Both the position numbers and the translations under genes were made by a program. From Pleomorphomonas carboxyditropha (GTDB lineage Bacteria > Pseudomonadota > Alphaproteobacteria > Rhizobiales > Pleomorphomonadaceae), in the NCBI RefSeq assembly GCF_002770725.1, contig NZ_NQVN01000020.1:39576-103575 (forward strand): DNA of 64,000 bases. Reading direction: 5' to 3'. Below the pieces are notes generated by a model. The model saw only the letters and a list, made by a program, of their open reading frames with translations, did not search any database and had not been told where the DNA came from. How positions within the stretch are numbered: position 1 is the stretch's first letter; every line of letters begins with the position of its first letter. This document shows, in pieces, positions 27,062-36,809 of the stretch.

Positions 27062-27084
27062 GAAAGACAACCGAGGAGAGCATT

Positions 27085-28998
27085 ATGAGTGAAGAGACGC
27101 ACAACCTGTCACGCCGGTCGCTGTTGGGCGGCACGGCCAAGACGGCGGTATTCGCCGGCGTCGCGGCGAGCGCCGTCGGCGGCCTGATGGCAACGAGCGG
27201 CAGCAAGGCCGCCGAGCCGGCCAACAAGGCCGAGGTGAAGCCGGGCGAACTCGACGAATACTACGGCTTCTGGTCGTCCGGCCAGACCGGCGAGCTGCGC
27301 ATTCTCGGCGTGCCGTCGATGCGCGAGCTGATGCGGGTGCCGGTGTTCAACCGTTGCTCGGCCACCGGCTGGGGCATGACCAACGAAAGCCTGAAGGTGC
27401 TGACCGAAGGCCTGCTGCCGCAGACCAAGGAGTTCCTGGCCAAGCGCGGTCTCCACACCTACCAGAACGGCGACCTGCATCATCCGCACATGTCGTTCAC
27501 CGAAGGCACCTACGACGGTCGCTACCTGTTCATGAACGACAAGGCCAACACGCGCATCGCCCGCGTGCGCTGCGACGTCATGAAGTGCGACAAGATCATC
27601 GAGATCCCCAACGCTTCCGACATCCACGGCATGCGGCCGCAGAAGTATCCGCGTACCGGCTATATCTTCGCCAACGGCGAGCACGAGGCGCCGCTGGTCA
27701 ACGACGGCAAGATCCTCGACGATCCCAAGCAGTACGTGAACATCTTCACCGCCGTCGACGGCGACAAGATGGAAGTGTCCTGGCAGGTCATCGTCTCGGG
27801 CAACCTCGACAACACCAACACCGACTACCAGGGCCGCTATGCCTTCTCCACCTCCTACAATTCGGAGATGGGCGTCAACCTCGCCGAGATGACCGCCAAC
27901 GAGGTCGACCACGTCGTCATCTTCGACATCAAGGCGATCGAGGCGGGCGTTGCCGCCGGCGACTACCAGGAGCTCAACGGCGTCAAGGTGCTCGACGGCC
28001 GCAAGGGCAAGAACTCCAAGTACACCCGCTACGTGCCGATTCCCAACAGCCCGCATGGCGTCAACGCCACGCCGGACGGCAAGTACATCATGATCAACGG
28101 CAAGCTGTCGCCGACGGTGTCGATCATCGACGTCGACAAGGTGGAGCCGCTGTTCACCCAGAACGCCGACCCGCGGTCCTGCGTCGTCGGCGAGCCGGAG
28201 CTCGGCCTCGGCCCGCTCCACACCGCCTTCGACAATCGCGGCAACGCCTATACGACGCTGTTCCTCGACAGCCAGATCGTCAAGTGGGACATCGACAAGG
28301 CGATCCGCGCCTATGCGGGCGAGAAGGTCGATCCGATCCTGCAGAAGATCGACGTCGCCTATCAGCCCGGCCACAACTCGACCTCCATGGGCGAAACCAA
28401 GGACGCCGACGGCAAGTGGCTGGTGTCGATGAACAAGTTCTCCAAGGACCGCTATCTCAACGTCGGTCCGCTCAAGCCGGAGAACGAGCAGTTGATCGAC
28501 ATCACCGGCGACGAGATGAAGCTGGTGCACGACAGCCCGACCTTTGCCGAGCCGCACGACAGCATCCTGGTGCGCGCCGACATCGTCAACCCGCTGTCGG
28601 TGTGGAAGCGTGACGACCCGTTCTTCGCCGATGCCGTGGCGCAGGCCAAGGCCGACGGCGTCGACATCGAGGGCGACAGCACGGTCATCCGCGACGGCGA
28701 TAAGGTGCGCGTCTACATGACGTCGGTGGCGCCGGCCTTCGGCCTCGAGAGCTTCGAGGTCAACGAGGGCGACGAGGTCACCGTCTACGTCACCAACCTC
28801 GACGACGTGGAGGACCTGACCCACGGCTTCACCATCTCCAACTACGGCATCGCCATGGAAGTGGCGCCGCAGGCCACGGCGTCGGTGACCTTCACCGCCG
28901 ACCGGCCGGGCGTGCACTGGTACTATTGCCAGTGGTTCTGCCACGCCCTCCACATGGAGATGCGCGGCCGCATGATGGTGAAGCCCAAGGCTGTCTGA
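27085..28998 (+). CDS. nosZ: Nitrous-oxide reductase, clade I, Tat-exported
   Basis: A 637-residue periplasmic copper enzyme reducing N2O to N2. The N-terminal Tat signal has LSRRSLLGG, which defines clade I. The seven-bladed propeller carries the CuZ histidines in DLHHPHMSF (132-133), [37 protein letters not shown] and AEPHDS. The C-terminal cupredoxin domain has the CuA site [16 protein letters not shown] near residue 611. GAGGAG upstream supports the ATG at 27085; the frame is open into nosR but that is overlap. Confidence 0.98.
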   Translation: MSEETHNLSRRSLLGGTAKTAVFAGVAASAVGGLMATSGSKAAEPANKAEVKPGELDEYYGFWSSGQTGELRILGVPSMRELMRVPVFNRCSATGWGMTNESLKVLTEGLLPQTKEFLAKRGLHTYQNGDLHHPHMSFTEGTYDGRYLFMNDKANTRIARVRCDVMKCDKIIEIPNASDIHGMRPQKYPRTGYIFANGEHEAPLVNDGKILDDPKQYVNIFTAVDGDKMEVSWQVIVSGNLDNTNTDYQGRYAFSTSYNSEMGVNLAEMTANEVDHVVIFDIKAIEAGVAAGDYQELNGVKVLDGRKGKNSKYTRYVPIPNSPHGVNATPDGKYIMINGKLSPTVSIIDVDKVEPLFTQNADPRSCVVGEPELGLGPLHTAFDNRGNAYTTLFLDSQIVKWDIDKAIRAYAGEKVDPILQKIDVAYQPGHNSTSMGETKDADGKWLVSMNKFSKDRYLNVGPLKPENEQLIDITGDEMKLVHDSPTFAEPHDSILVRADIVNPLSVWKRDDPFFADAVAQAKADGVDIEGDSTVIRDGDKVRVYMTSVAPAFGLESFEVNEGDEVTVYVTNLDDVEDLTHGFTISNYGIAMEVAPQATASVTFTADRPGVHWYYCQWFCHALHMEMRGRMMVKPKAV

Positions 28999-29007
28999 GG
29001 ATAGGTC

Positions 29008-30330
29008 ATGACGAGCGCGCTCCGTCTCCTTGTCGCTGTGCTTCTTGGTTGCACCGGTGCCGCCGGTGCCGCCGAGATCGCTGTCGGCAACGCGCCGGAC
29101 GCGCTCCGCCAGGCCATCGAAACCGCCGCGCCGGGGGATGTCCTCCGGCTCGGCAATGCCCGCTACGACGGCCCCATCGTCATCGACCGGCCGCTGACGC
29201 TGATCGGCGATCGCGACAGCCGGATCGTCGGCAATGGCGAGGGCACCGTCATCTCCGTTCACGCCGACGACGTGACGCTGAAGAGGCTTTACATTACCGG
29301 CTCCGGCCGCCGGCTCGACCAGCTCGACAGCGGCATCGCGCTCGCCAAGGGAACCCGCCGCGCCCGCGTCGAGGGCAACCGCATCGTCATGAACCTGATC
29401 GGCGTCGACGTGCAGGGCGCCATCGACGCCACCGTCAGCGGCAACACCATCGTCGGCCGCACCGACCTCCACCGTGCCGAGATGGGCTCGGGCATCTACG
29501 TCTGGAACGCGCCGGGCCTGCTCGTCGAGCACAACGACATCCGCCGCGGCCGCGACGGCATCTTCGTCTCGACGTCCATGCAGGCGCGCTACCGCTTCAA
29601 CCGCATGCAGGAGCTGCGCTTCGCCTTCCATTCGATGTACGCCAACGACATCGTCCTGGAGCACAACGTGTCGCGCGGCAACATGCTCGGCTTCGCCTTC
29701 ATGTTCTCCCGCAACGTCACGGCCACCGACAATCTCTCCGTCGGCGACGCCACCCACGGCCTGTTCCTCAACTCGGTCAACACTTCGCGCCTCATCCACA
29801 ACGAGGTGCGCGACGGCGGCGAGAAGTGCCTGTTCATCTACGGCGCGACGCGCAACCGCATCGAGGGCAATCGCCTCGAGGGCTGCGACATCGGCATCCA
29901 CCTGACCGGCGGCGCGGCCGAAAACGTATTGACCGGCAACGCCGTCATCGGTAACCGCACCCAGGTCAAATACGTCGGCACCCGCTGGCTGGAATGGAGC
30001 GGTGCTCCCGACGAGGCTGATAAGACCAAAGCCGCGCGCGGCAACTTCTGGTCCGATCACGTCGCCTTCGACATCGACGGCGATGGCCTGGCCGACAGCC
30101 CCTACCGGCCCAACGACACGGTGGACGTGCTGACCTGGAGCCAGCCGATGACGCGCCTGCTCCTGGGCGCGCCGGCCGTGCAGCTCATCCGCTGGGCGCA
30201 GTCGCGCTTTCCCGGCCTGCTGCCCGGCGGGGTCGTCGACAGCCATCCGCTGATGTCGCCCGAAGGCGCCGGACCGCGCCCGCCCGCCACCCCTTTGACG
30301 GTCGGCTTCATCCCGGCCGGGGAGAATTGA
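29008..30330 (+). CDS. nosD: NosD, periplasmic beta-helix copper-maturation protein
   Basis: A 440-residue protein with a signal peptide and repeated right-handed beta-helix (CASH) turns, visible as recurrent N-x-I/V and G-N motifs (EGNRIVMNLIG, VSGNTIVGRTD, VEHNDIRRGRDG, EHNVSRGNMLG, LTGNAVIGNRTQ). It ends with a helical FPGLLPGG region as in other NosD proteins. It works with the NosFY transporter to deliver sulfur species for the CuZ site of NosZ. The ATG is 9 bases after the nosZ stop with GAGG upstream. Confidence 0.96.
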   Translation: MTSALRLLVAVLLGCTGAAGAAEIAVGNAPDALRQAIETAAPGDVLRLGNARYDGPIVIDRPLTLIGDRDSRIVGNGEGTVISVHADDVTLKRLYITGSGRRLDQLDSGIALAKGTRRARVEGNRIVMNLIGVDVQGAIDATVSGNTIVGRTDLHRAEMGSGIYVWNAPGLLVEHNDIRRGRDGIFVSTSMQARYRFNRMQELRFAFHSMYANDIVLEHNVSRGNMLGFAFMFSRNVTATDNLSVGDATHGLFLNSVNTSRLIHNEVRDGGEKCLFIYGATRNRIEGNRLEGCDIGIHLTGGAAENVLTGNAVIGNRTQVKYVGTRWLEWSGAPDEADKTKAARGNFWSDHVAFDIDGDGLADSPYRPNDTVDVLTWSQPMTRLLLGAPAVQLIRWAQSRFPGLLPGGVVDSHPLMSPEGAGPRPPATPLTVGFIPAGEN

Positions 30331-30331
30331 C

Positions 30332-31246
30332 ATGACGGACGCCGCCATCCTCTCGGTCGAACAGTTGACCATCCGCTTCAGCGCCGTGACGGCGCTCGAC
30401 GGCGTCAGCCTCGCCGTGGCGCCCGGCGAACGGGTGGCGCTGCTCGGCCACAACGGCGCCGGCAAGTCGACGCTGTTCAAGACCGTCCTCGGCTTCCTGA
30501 AGCCGGCCGGCGGTCATCTCTCCATCGCCGGCGCCGCTCCCGGCTCGGACGTGGCGCGCCGCGCCGTCAGCTACCTGCCCGAGCAGGTGGTGTTTCCCAA
30601 GGCGCTGACCGGCGCCGAGGTGCTCACCCATTTCGCCCGCCTCAAGGGCGTGGCGCCGAAGGCGGCGATGCCGCTTCTCGAAACCGTCGGCATCGCCGAC
30701 GCCGCCGGCCGCGCCGTCGGCACTTATTCCAAGGGCATGCGCCAGCGCCTCGGCCTCGCCCAGGCGCTGATCGGCGCGCCGCGCCTCCTGCTGCTCGACG
30801 AGCCGACCTCCGGCCTCGATCCGGTCTCCCGGCGCGAGTTCTATGCCGTGCTGGAGGCGTCGGCCCGGGCCGGCACCGCGGTGCTTCTGTCGTCGCATTC
30901 GCTGTCGGAGATCGAAAACCGTATCGACCGCATCGCCATCCTGGCTAAGGGGAAGCTGCGTGCCGAAGGCTCGCTCGCCGACCTGTCGCGCCGGGCCGGC
31001 CTGCCGATCCGCATCCGCGTCGAGGCGGCCGAAGGCCGGGTCGAGGCCGTAGAGGCGCGCCTCGGCGGCGAACGGGTCAACGGCCGGTCTGTCGTGATTA
31101 CCTGCCGGGCCGAGGAAAAGGTGGGCGCGCTCGCCCGCCTCGCCGAACTCGGCGCCGACGTCGCCGACATCGACATCGCCCTGCCGGATCTCGACGACGT
31201 CTACCGCCACTATTCCGGCACAACCGTTCAGGGAGCCGCCCAATGA
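30332..31246 (+). CDS. nosF: NosF, ABC transporter ATPase
   Basis: A 304-residue ATPase that with NosY forms the NosDFY complex needed for NosZ copper-site assembly. Walker A is GHNGAGKST, the signature is SKGMRQRLGLAQAL, Walker B is LLLLDEPTSGLDP, and the switch His is in SSHSLSEIENR. The C-terminal 70 residues form the extra domain seen in this subfamily (LRAEGSLADL onward). It starts one base after the nosD stop and its stop overlaps nosY (ATGA). Confidence 0.96.
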   Translation: MTDAAILSVEQLTIRFSAVTALDGVSLAVAPGERVALLGHNGAGKSTLFKTVLGFLKPAGGHLSIAGAAPGSDVARRAVSYLPEQVVFPKALTGAEVLTHFARLKGVAPKAAMPLLETVGIADAAGRAVGTYSKGMRQRLGLAQALIGAPRLLLLDEPTSGLDPVSRREFYAVLEASARAGTAVLLSSHSLSEIENRIDRIAILAKGKLRAEGSLADLSRRAGLPIRIRVEAAEGRVEAVEARLGGERVNGRSVVITCRAEEKVGALARLAELGADVADIDIALPDLDDVYRHYSGTTVQGAAQ

Positions 31247-32079
31247 CCGGCATCGACCGCATGGCGGCGGTGGCCGCCACCGAGTTCCGCCTCGCCTTCC
31301 GCAATCGCTGGGTCCTGCTGTCGACGCTGGCCTTCACGCTGTTCGCGCTGGCGCTCGCCTTCCTCGGCTCCGGGCCGAGCGGCGCGCTGAAGGTCGACGC
31401 GCTGACGCTGACGGCGGCGAGCCTCTCCACGCTCACCGTCTATCTGGTGCCGCTGATGGCGCTGCTCGTTTCCTACGACAGCATCGCCGGCGAGATCGAG
31501 CGCGGCACGCTGGCGCTGGTGCTGGCGACGCCGCTGAAGCGCGGCGAACTGGTGCTGGCGAAATTCTGCGGCCATCTCGCCGTGCTGGCCCTGGCCATCG
31601 CCATCGGCTACGGCATTGCCGGCGCGGTGATCGCCGGCGTTCACGGCGCCGACGACGCCGGCCTCCTCGCCTGGGGGCGGCTTCTCGTCACCGCGATATT
31701 GCTCGGCGCCGTCTTCATCGCCTTGGGCATGGCCCTCTCCGGCCTGCCGCGCCAGACCGGCACCGCCGCGGCGCTGGCCATCGGCGCCTGGCTGATCCTG
31801 GTGGTGCTCTACGACCTTGCCCTCTTGGGCGCCGTCATCGTCGACCAGGGCGGCGTCTTCACCAAGACGGTGTTCCCGGCGCTCGTCCTCGCCAATCCCG
31901 GCGATGCCTTCCGCCTCTACAATCTGGCGCTGATCGAAGCGAACGCGCCGATCGCCGGCCTCGACGGCCTCGCCCACACCCTGCCTTTCCCGGTTTCCAG
32001 CGCGCTCGCCGTCCTCGTCCTGTGGCTTTTCGCGAGCCTTGCCGTCGCCTGGGCCCTCACCCGGAGAATCCGTCCATGA
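31243..32079 (+). CDS. nosY: NosY, ABC transporter permease
   Basis: A 278-residue permease of the ABC-2 type with six transmembrane helices, for example VLLSTLAFTLFALALAFLG and TVYLVPLMALLVSYDSI. The conserved EIERGTLALVLATPLKRGELVLAKF segment (in pieces) is the coupling element that contacts NosF. It overlaps nosF at its start and nosL at its end, each by four bases, so the whole nosDFYL stretch is translationally coupled. Confidence 0.95.
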   Translation: MTGIDRMAAVAATEFRLAFRNRWVLLSTLAFTLFALALAFLGSGPSGALKVDALTLTAASLSTLTVYLVPLMALLVSYDSIAGEIERGTLALVLATPLKRGELVLAKFCGHLAVLALAIAIGYGIAGAVIAGVHGADDAGLLAWGRLLVTAILLGAVFIALGMALSGLPRQTGTAAALAIGAWLILVVLYDLALLGAVIVDQGGVFTKTVFPALVLANPGDAFRLYNLALIEANAPIAGLDGLAHTLPFPVSSALAVLVLWLFASLAVAWALTRRIRP

Positions 32080-32615
32080 TCAACCGCATCCTCTCCGCCC
32101 TGGTGCTCTCCGCCGCCCTGGCCCTGCCGCTCGCCGCCTGCAAGGAAGAAGCGGCGGTCAAGCCGGCCGCCGTCACCATGACCGACGAGGCGCTCGGCTA
32201 CTATTGCCAGATGTATCTCGCCGACCACGGCGGCCCCAAGGCGCAGATCCACGAGAAGGGACAGGAGCATCCCCTGTGGTTCTCGCAGGTCAGCGACGCC
32301 GTCACCTATCTGCGCGGCGGCGAGAAGCGCGGCGACGTCACCGCCGTCTACGTCTCCGACATGGAAAAGGCGCCGAGCTGGGCCGAGCCCGGCCGCGACA
32401 ACTGGATCGACGCCGACGCGGCGGTGTTCGTCGTCGGTAGCCGCCAGGCCGGCGCCATGGGCATGCCCGAGGCGATCCCCTTCGGCAGCCAGAAGGCGGC
32501 CGACGATTTCGTGGCGCGCGAAGGCGGCGCCATCGTCAAGCTCGCCGACATTCCCGACAGCTACCTCGGCCCGGCCAATGCCGAGCCATCGAGCCATTCC
32601 GACATGCAGATGTGA
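32076..32615 (+). CDS. nosL: NosL, copper-binding lipoprotein chaperone
   Basis: A 179-residue lipoprotein (MINRILSALVLSAALALPLAAC, Cys22 acylated) that supplies Cu(I) to apo-NosZ. The metal-site region reads LGYYCQMYLADHGGPKAQI, with Cys, Met and His in the conserved order, and is followed by HPLWFSQVSDAV as in other NosL proteins. The tail is His/Met-rich (SSHSDMQM), which could also bind copper. The ATG at 32076 overlaps the nosY stop; the longer open frame upstream is not used. Confidence 0.95.
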   Translation: MINRILSALVLSAALALPLAACKEEAAVKPAAVTMTDEALGYYCQMYLADHGGPKAQIHEKGQEHPLWFSQVSDAVTYLRGGEKRGDVTAVYVSDMEKAPSWAEPGRDNWIDADAAVFVVGSRQAGAMGMPEAIPFGSQKAADDFVAREGGAIVKLADIPDSYLGPANAEPSSHSDMQM

Positions 32616-32623
32616 GGCCCGCC

Positions 32624-33586
32624 ATGGCAGATCTCCTCGCCCGGCCGATCGCCCGGCGCCGCTTCATCCGCATCGGCGCGGCGCTCGCCGCCACGGCCTT
32701 CGTACCCGCCGCGCTCGCCGCGGCGCCCGTCCGCCGCTGGTCCGGGTCGGCGCTCGGCGCCCACGCCTCGATCGAGCTCGTCGGCGCCGACGCGAGGCTC
32801 GCCGATGCCACCTTCGTGGCGGTGGAACAGGAGATCATCCGCCTCGAGGCGCTGTTCAGCCTCTATCGCGCCGACAGCGCGCTGTCCCGCCTGAACGCCG
32901 CCGGCCGCCTCGACGCGCCGGAAGCCGATGTCCTGCGCCTCCTGGCGCTGGCGCGCGGCGTGCACAATGAGACGGGCGGCCTGTTCGATCCCACCGTGCA
33001 GCCGTTGTTCGCCGCCTACGCCGCCCATTTTGCCGGCGGACGGACCGACGCGCTGCCCGCCGCCGTGCTGGCCGACCGGCTGGCACTGGTCGGTTTCGAT
33101 CGGGTGGCGTTCGATGAGGATGCGGTACGCTTCGCCCGGCCGGGCATGGCGATGACGCTGAACGGCGTCGCCCAGGGCTACATCACCGATCGCGTCGCCG
33201 ATCTCCTGAAGGCGCGCGGCTTTGCCAACGTGCTGCTCGACATCGGCGAGATCCAGGCCCTCGGCGGCGGCCGCGACGGCGACGGCTGGAAGGTCGGCCT
33301 CGCCGCCGGCCCCAACAGCGACGCGCTGGCGGCGACGCTCCGCCTCAAGGACCGGGCCGTTGCCACCTCGATGATGGACGGCACCGTTCTCGACACCGCC
33401 GGCCGCATCGGCCACATCCTGCATCCGAGGAAAGGCGCCGTTCCCTCCGCTTTCTCGGCCGTCAGCATCCTGGCGCCGGAAGCCGCGCTCGCCGACGCGC
33501 TGTCGACGGCCGCCGTGCTGATGACCCCGGACGAGCTCTCCCGGTTCGATCGCCCCGGCGTCGAGATACGCGCGACGCCGGTCTGA
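32624..33586 (+). CDS. nosX: NosX, ApbE-type FAD:protein FMN transferase
   Basis: A 320-residue periplasmic flavin transferase. The Tat-like N-terminus has ARRRFIRIGAALAATAF. The ApbE domain has FSLYRADSALSRLN, the TMNGVAQGYITDR-like segment (ALTLNGVAQGYITDRV form), GEIQALGG and the C-terminal STAAVLM. It attaches FMN to Thr in the DxxSGAT motif of NosR encoded in the same cluster. The ATG at 32624 has GAGG 6 bases upstream; a GTG at 32612 overlapping the nosL stop is possible. It is the last nos gene and converges with the aldolase gene 11 bases away. Confidence 0.94.
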   Translation: MADLLARPIARRRFIRIGAALAATAFVPAALAAAPVRRWSGSALGAHASIELVGADARLADATFVAVEQEIIRLEALFSLYRADSALSRLNAAGRLDAPEADVLRLLALARGVHNETGGLFDPTVQPLFAAYAAHFAGGRTDALPAAVLADRLALVGFDRVAFDEDAVRFARPGMAMTLNGVAQGYITDRVADLLKARGFANVLLDIGEIQALGGGRDGDGWKVGLAAGPNSDALAATLRLKDRAVATSMMDGTVLDTAGRIGHILHPRKGAVPSAFSAVSILAPEAALADALSTAAVLMTPDELSRFDRPGVEIRATPV

Positions 33587-33597
33587 CGCTTCGAAGG

Positions 33598-34308
33598 TCA
33601 GGCGGCAGGCGCAATCGCGCCGCCGCAGCGGAGCTCGGGATCGGCGACGTCCTGCCGGCCGTAGACCTTGAACATGTCGAAGACGTTCTGCATCTCGGCG
33701 CTGTCGAGGATCACCGGCGTGCCGACGGCGAGCGCCCGCCAATACTGGGCGGCGATGGTCTCCACCTCGACCAGCAACGCGAGGGCCTTCCTGAGGTTGG
33801 CACCGAGCACGATCAATCCGTGATTGGCGAGCAGGCAGGCGAGACGGCCTTCCAGCGCCGTCAGCGCGTGGTCGGAGAGCGCCTGCGAGCCGAAGGTGGC
33901 GTAGTCGGCGCAGCGGATGTTCTCGCCACCGGCGGCGGCCACCATGTAGTGAACCGCCGGAATGTCGCGGCGCAGGCAGGAAATCACCGTCGAAAACATG
34001 GAATGGGTATGGATCACCGTATCGATGTCCGGCCGATGCAGCAGGATGTCGCGGTGAAAGCGCCATTCGCTGGTCGGCCGGCAGGGACCGTAATAGATGC
34101 CGTCGAACGTCATCTCGACGATCTGGTCCTCGGTCATGCCGGCATAGGGAATGCCGGTCGGAGTCACCAGGAAGCGCCCGTCGCCAATACGGACACTGAC
34201 GTTGCCCGAGGTGCCCTGATTGACGCCCGAGGCATTCATTTCGCGGCAAGTCTCGATGATCTCGGTTCGGAGTGCGAGATGGGAAAGGGCGGAAAGGCTG
34301 GCAGGCAT
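33598..34308 (-). CDS. Class II aldolase, likely 5-deoxyribulose/methylthioribulose-1-phosphate aldolase
   Basis: A 236-residue zinc-dependent aldolase of the FucA/AraD fold. GTSGNVSVR forms the phosphate loop, TPTG follows, SEWRFHRDI carries the catalytic Glu, THSMF the first metal His pair, and LLANHGLIVLG the last His. The ATG at 34308 has GAGGA upstream. Next to it are MtnA-like isomerase and MtnK-like kinase genes, so the predicted reaction is cleavage of a 5-deoxy(methylthio)ribulose 1-phosphate to dihydroxyacetone phosphate and an aldehyde. It is transcribed divergently from the SorC-type regulator. Confidence 0.88.
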   Translation of the reverse strand: MPASLSALSHLALRTEIIETCREMNASGVNQGTSGNVSVRIGDGRFLVTPTGIPYAGMTEDQIVEMTFDGIYYGPCRPTSEWRFHRDILLHRPDIDTVIHTHSMFSTVISCLRRDIPAVHYMVAAAGGENIRCADYATFGSQALSDHALTALEGRLACLLANHGLIVLGANLRKALALLVEVETIAAQYWRALAVGTPVILDSAEMQNVFDMFKVYGRQDVADPELRCGGAIAPAA

Positions 34309-34401
34309 TCTGGGTGTCCTCGATGAGGGTCGGCATGGCGTGTTCGACACGCCGGACGAGCAATGGCACTTGGCGCGAATGGGTGCTTATGTTAACTCAG
34401 A

Positions 34402-34413
34402 TTGTCAATTGTC
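34402..34413. promoter_or_regulatory. Candidate SorC-family operator (TTGTCAATTGTC)
   Basis: Located in the 147-base region between the divergent aldolase and regulator genes. Its minus strand contains GACAATTGAC, which recurs exactly at 38220-38229 in the other divergent promoter of this locus. Confidence 0.6.
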
Positions 34414-34455
34414 GAGCCGGGGTGACGTGCTTCGGGCGATAGGGTTGGGAAGATC

Positions 34456-35478
34456 ATGGCGCTACGCTCAAGGACGAAGGACAAGGCCGACCGGTCGGCG
34501 GCCACCGATGCGGACAACCGGATGCCGCTTCCACGGCCGGGGGAATATCTCGTCGATCCGCTGTTGTGGGCGTCCTGGCTCTACCATCACGACGAGATGA
34601 CGCAGAGCCAGATCGCCGATCTGATGGGCGTGTCGCGGGCGACGGTGGTGAACTACCTGCAGCAGGCGCGTGACCTCCACTACGTCAAGGTGGTGGTGCG
34701 GCCGGAGCTCCTGAACTCCATCGATCTTGCCCAGCAGCTCAAGCAGGCCTTCGGCCTCACCGAATGCATGGTCATTCCCTTCGACGGCGGCATACGGCCG
34801 CCGAGCGAGCGCATCGGCCGGGCCGGCGCCCAGTATCTCGACCAGATCCTGATGAACGGCGACGTGCTGGGCGTCGCCTGGGGCCGTACGGTGCTGTCGC
34901 TGGCCGAGAACCTGCCGGAAAAGGCCATGCCGGACAGTTGCGTCGTGCAGGTGATCGGCAGCCAGCGCTCGGCTTACGACGGCTTCACGGCCGAGGAATG
35001 CGTCGCTTTCATTGCCCACCGGCTGCACGCCCGGTCGATCAACCTGCATGCGCCGGCTGCCCTGTCCAACGCGGCGCTGCGCGACGCGCTGATGCGCGAG
35101 CCGACCATTCAGGAACAGTTCGCCCGCATTCGCTCCTGCAACAAGCTGCTGTTCGGCGTCTGCACGGTAAAGGCCAACAGCCTGGTGTTCGCCTCGGGCC
35201 TGATCTCCGTCGACGAGAGCAAATATTACATCGCCAATGGCGCCGTCGGCGTCATTGCCGGCCGTTTCTACGACATCGACGGCAACTGGCTGCGTGGCAC
35301 CATGGATGATCGCATGATCGGCATCACCCTCGATGACGTGCGTAGCGTGCCGACCCGCATCGCCGCCGCCGGCGGTCCCGACAAGACCGATGCCATTCTC
35401 GGCGCCCTGCGCGGCGGCTACGTCACCGCGCTGATCACCGACGAGCCGACCGCCCGCAACGTTCTTGGGCGGCTCTAG
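34456..35478 (+). CDS. SorC/DeoR-like sugar-responsive regulator
   Basis: A 340-residue transcription factor. The N-terminal helix-turn-helix is MTQSQIADLMGVSRATVVNYLQQA (residues about 48-71), followed by the SorC-type phosphosugar-binding domain. Recognisable parts are GRAGAQYLDQIL, VAWGRTVLSLAENL, VQVIGS, and the NGAVGVIAGRFYDIDGN segment typical of SorC proteins. It probably senses a phosphorylated sugar intermediate. It is divergent from the aldolase gene and sits in the middle of the kinase/isomerase/transporter locus whose promoters share an inverted motif. Confidence 0.9.
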   Translation: MALRSRTKDKADRSAATDADNRMPLPRPGEYLVDPLLWASWLYHHDEMTQSQIADLMGVSRATVVNYLQQARDLHYVKVVVRPELLNSIDLAQQLKQAFGLTECMVIPFDGGIRPPSERIGRAGAQYLDQILMNGDVLGVAWGRTVLSLAENLPEKAMPDSCVVQVIGSQRSAYDGFTAEECVAFIAHRLHARSINLHAPAALSNAALRDALMREPTIQEQFARIRSCNKLLFGVCTVKANSLVFASGLISVDESKYYIANGAVGVIAGRFYDIDGNWLRGTMDDRMIGITLDDVRSVPTRIAAAGGPDKTDAILGALRGGYVTALITDEPTARNVLGRL

Positions 35479-35531
35479 CCCTGCACGTAAGACGAGCGTC
35501 TTCCATACCGCAGCGAAAGCGGGAAAGGGAA

Positions 35532-35555
35532 GCGCCGGCTGGGGGGAGCCGGCGC
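35532..35555. terminator. Hairpin between convergent regulator and isomerase genes
   Basis: A perfect 9-bp stem GCGCCGGCT/AGCCGGCGC around GGGGGG, located between the two convergent stops (35478 and 35604). It has no T-run, so it is a weak terminator candidate. Confidence 0.4.
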
Positions 35556-35603
35556 ACGCCCCTGCGCCGGCCCGGTTGTCCGATGCTGGGCAGGGGCGGG
35601 TTG

Positions 35604-36704
35604 TCATTTGGCCTTCTGCTCCGGGTAGAGCTTGAGGAGGCCGTTGCGGCTGGCGTTTGCGACGCCGCGCTCGGTGATCAGGCCGGTGACCAGACGGGCC
35701 GGCGTCACGTCGAAGCCGTAGTTGAGCGCCGGGCTGCCCTTGGGAAGAATGTCCACCGTCGCCAGCCGGCCGTCGGCGGTGCGGCCGGTGATATGGCTGA
35801 GCTCGCGGGCGTCGCGCTCCTCGATCGGGATTTCCTTGACGCCGTCCTCCAGCGTCCAGTCGATGGTGGTGAACGGCAGCGCCACGTAGAACGGCACGCC
35901 GTTGTCGTGGGCGGCGAGCGCCTTCAGGTAGGTGCCGATCTTGTTGCAGACGTCGCCGGTCGCCGTGGTGCGGTCGGTGCCGACGATCGCCAGGTCGACG
36001 AGGCCGTGCTGCATCAGGTGGCCCCCCTGGTTGTCGGCGATCACCGTATGATCGACGCCGTGCTGGCCGAGCTCGAAGGCGGTGAGGCTGGCGCCCTGGT
36101 TGCGCGGTCGCGTCTCGTCGACCCAGACATGGACGGGAATGCCCGCCTCGAAGGCCATGTAGATCGGGGCAAGCGCCGTGCCCCAGTCGATGCAGGCGAG
36201 CCAGCCGGCATTGCAGTGGGTGAGGACGTTGAAGCGCGGCGGCTTGCCCTTCTGCTCCCAGAGGTCGCGGATGATGGACAGGCCATGGCGGCCGATCGCC
36301 TTGCAGGTCTCGACGTCCTCGTCGCAGATCTCGGCGGCGCGGCGGTAGGCAAGGCCCATGCGCGCGGACGGCGCGACCTGGGTGAGGCGGCCCCTGAGGT
36401 CGTCGAGCGCCCAGCGCAGGTTGACGGCGGTCGGCCGGGTGGCGAGCAGCGCCGCATAGGCCCGCTCGAGGTTTTCGTCCGAGGAGTCCTCGCGCATGGC
36501 CAGTGCCAGGCCATAGGCGCCGGTGGCGCCGATCAAGGGCGCGCCGCGCACCACCATGTCGCGGATGGCGCTTGCCGCCTCCTGCCAGGAGCGCAGCGTG
36601 CGCGTCTCGACCTCGAACGGCAGCCTGGTCTGGTCGATGATCTCGACCCCCCAGCTATCCGCCGCAACCCAGATCGTCCGCATGGATTTGCCGTAGATTT
36701 TCAT
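35604..36704 (-). CDS. MtnA-like aldose-1-phosphate isomerase (eIF2B fold)
   Basis: A 366-residue homologue of methylthioribose-1-phosphate isomerase. [19 protein letters not shown] is the substrate-binding segment, HCNAGWLAC carries the catalytic cysteine near residue 165, and [18 protein letters not shown] carries the catalytic aspartate near 246. GGAGG lies 7 bases before the ATG at 36704. It would convert 5-(methylthio or deoxy)ribose 1-phosphate to the ribulose form. In classical methionine salvage the next enzyme is MtnB; here a class II aldolase is nearby instead, pointing to the DHAP-forming shunt. It lies 105 bases downstream of the kinase. Confidence 0.92.
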   Translation of the reverse strand: MKIYGKSMRTIWVAADSWGVEIIDQTRLPFEVETRTLRSWQEAASAIRDMVVRGAPLIGATGAYGLALAMREDSSDENLERAYAALLATRPTAVNLRWALDDLRGRLTQVAPSARMGLAYRRAAEICDEDVETCKAIGRHGLSIIRDLWEQKGKPPRFNVLTHCNAGWLACIDWGTALAPIYMAFEAGIPVHVWVDETRPRNQGASLTAFELGQHGVDHTVIADNQGGHLMQHGLVDLAIVGTDRTTATGDVCNKIGTYLKALAAHDNGVPFYVALPFTTIDWTLEDGVKEIPIEERDARELSHITGRTADGRLATVDILPKGSPALNYGFDVTPARLVTGLITERGVANASRNGLLKLYPEQKAK

Positions 36705-36809
36705 GAAAAGCCTCCGGTCGCCGTCGTGCGCCCGAGGCGCCCGACGGTCCGTTTGTGGCGGGCGGCACCTCACCGCCCTTGGGGTCAGTCGGATGCGGCC
36801 GGATGGCCG

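Noticed and set aside
24680..27070. 796-codon minus-strand frame opposite nosR
   Set aside because: Shadow of nosR; no ribosome site or domain, and it would cut across the nos operon.
27109..30480. Very long open frame (over 1100 codons) on the minus strand opposite nosZ and nosD
   Set aside because: The plus strand carries unmistakable nosZ and nosD. The antisense frame has no domain and low-complexity composition; stop codons are scarce only because the DNA is GC-rich.
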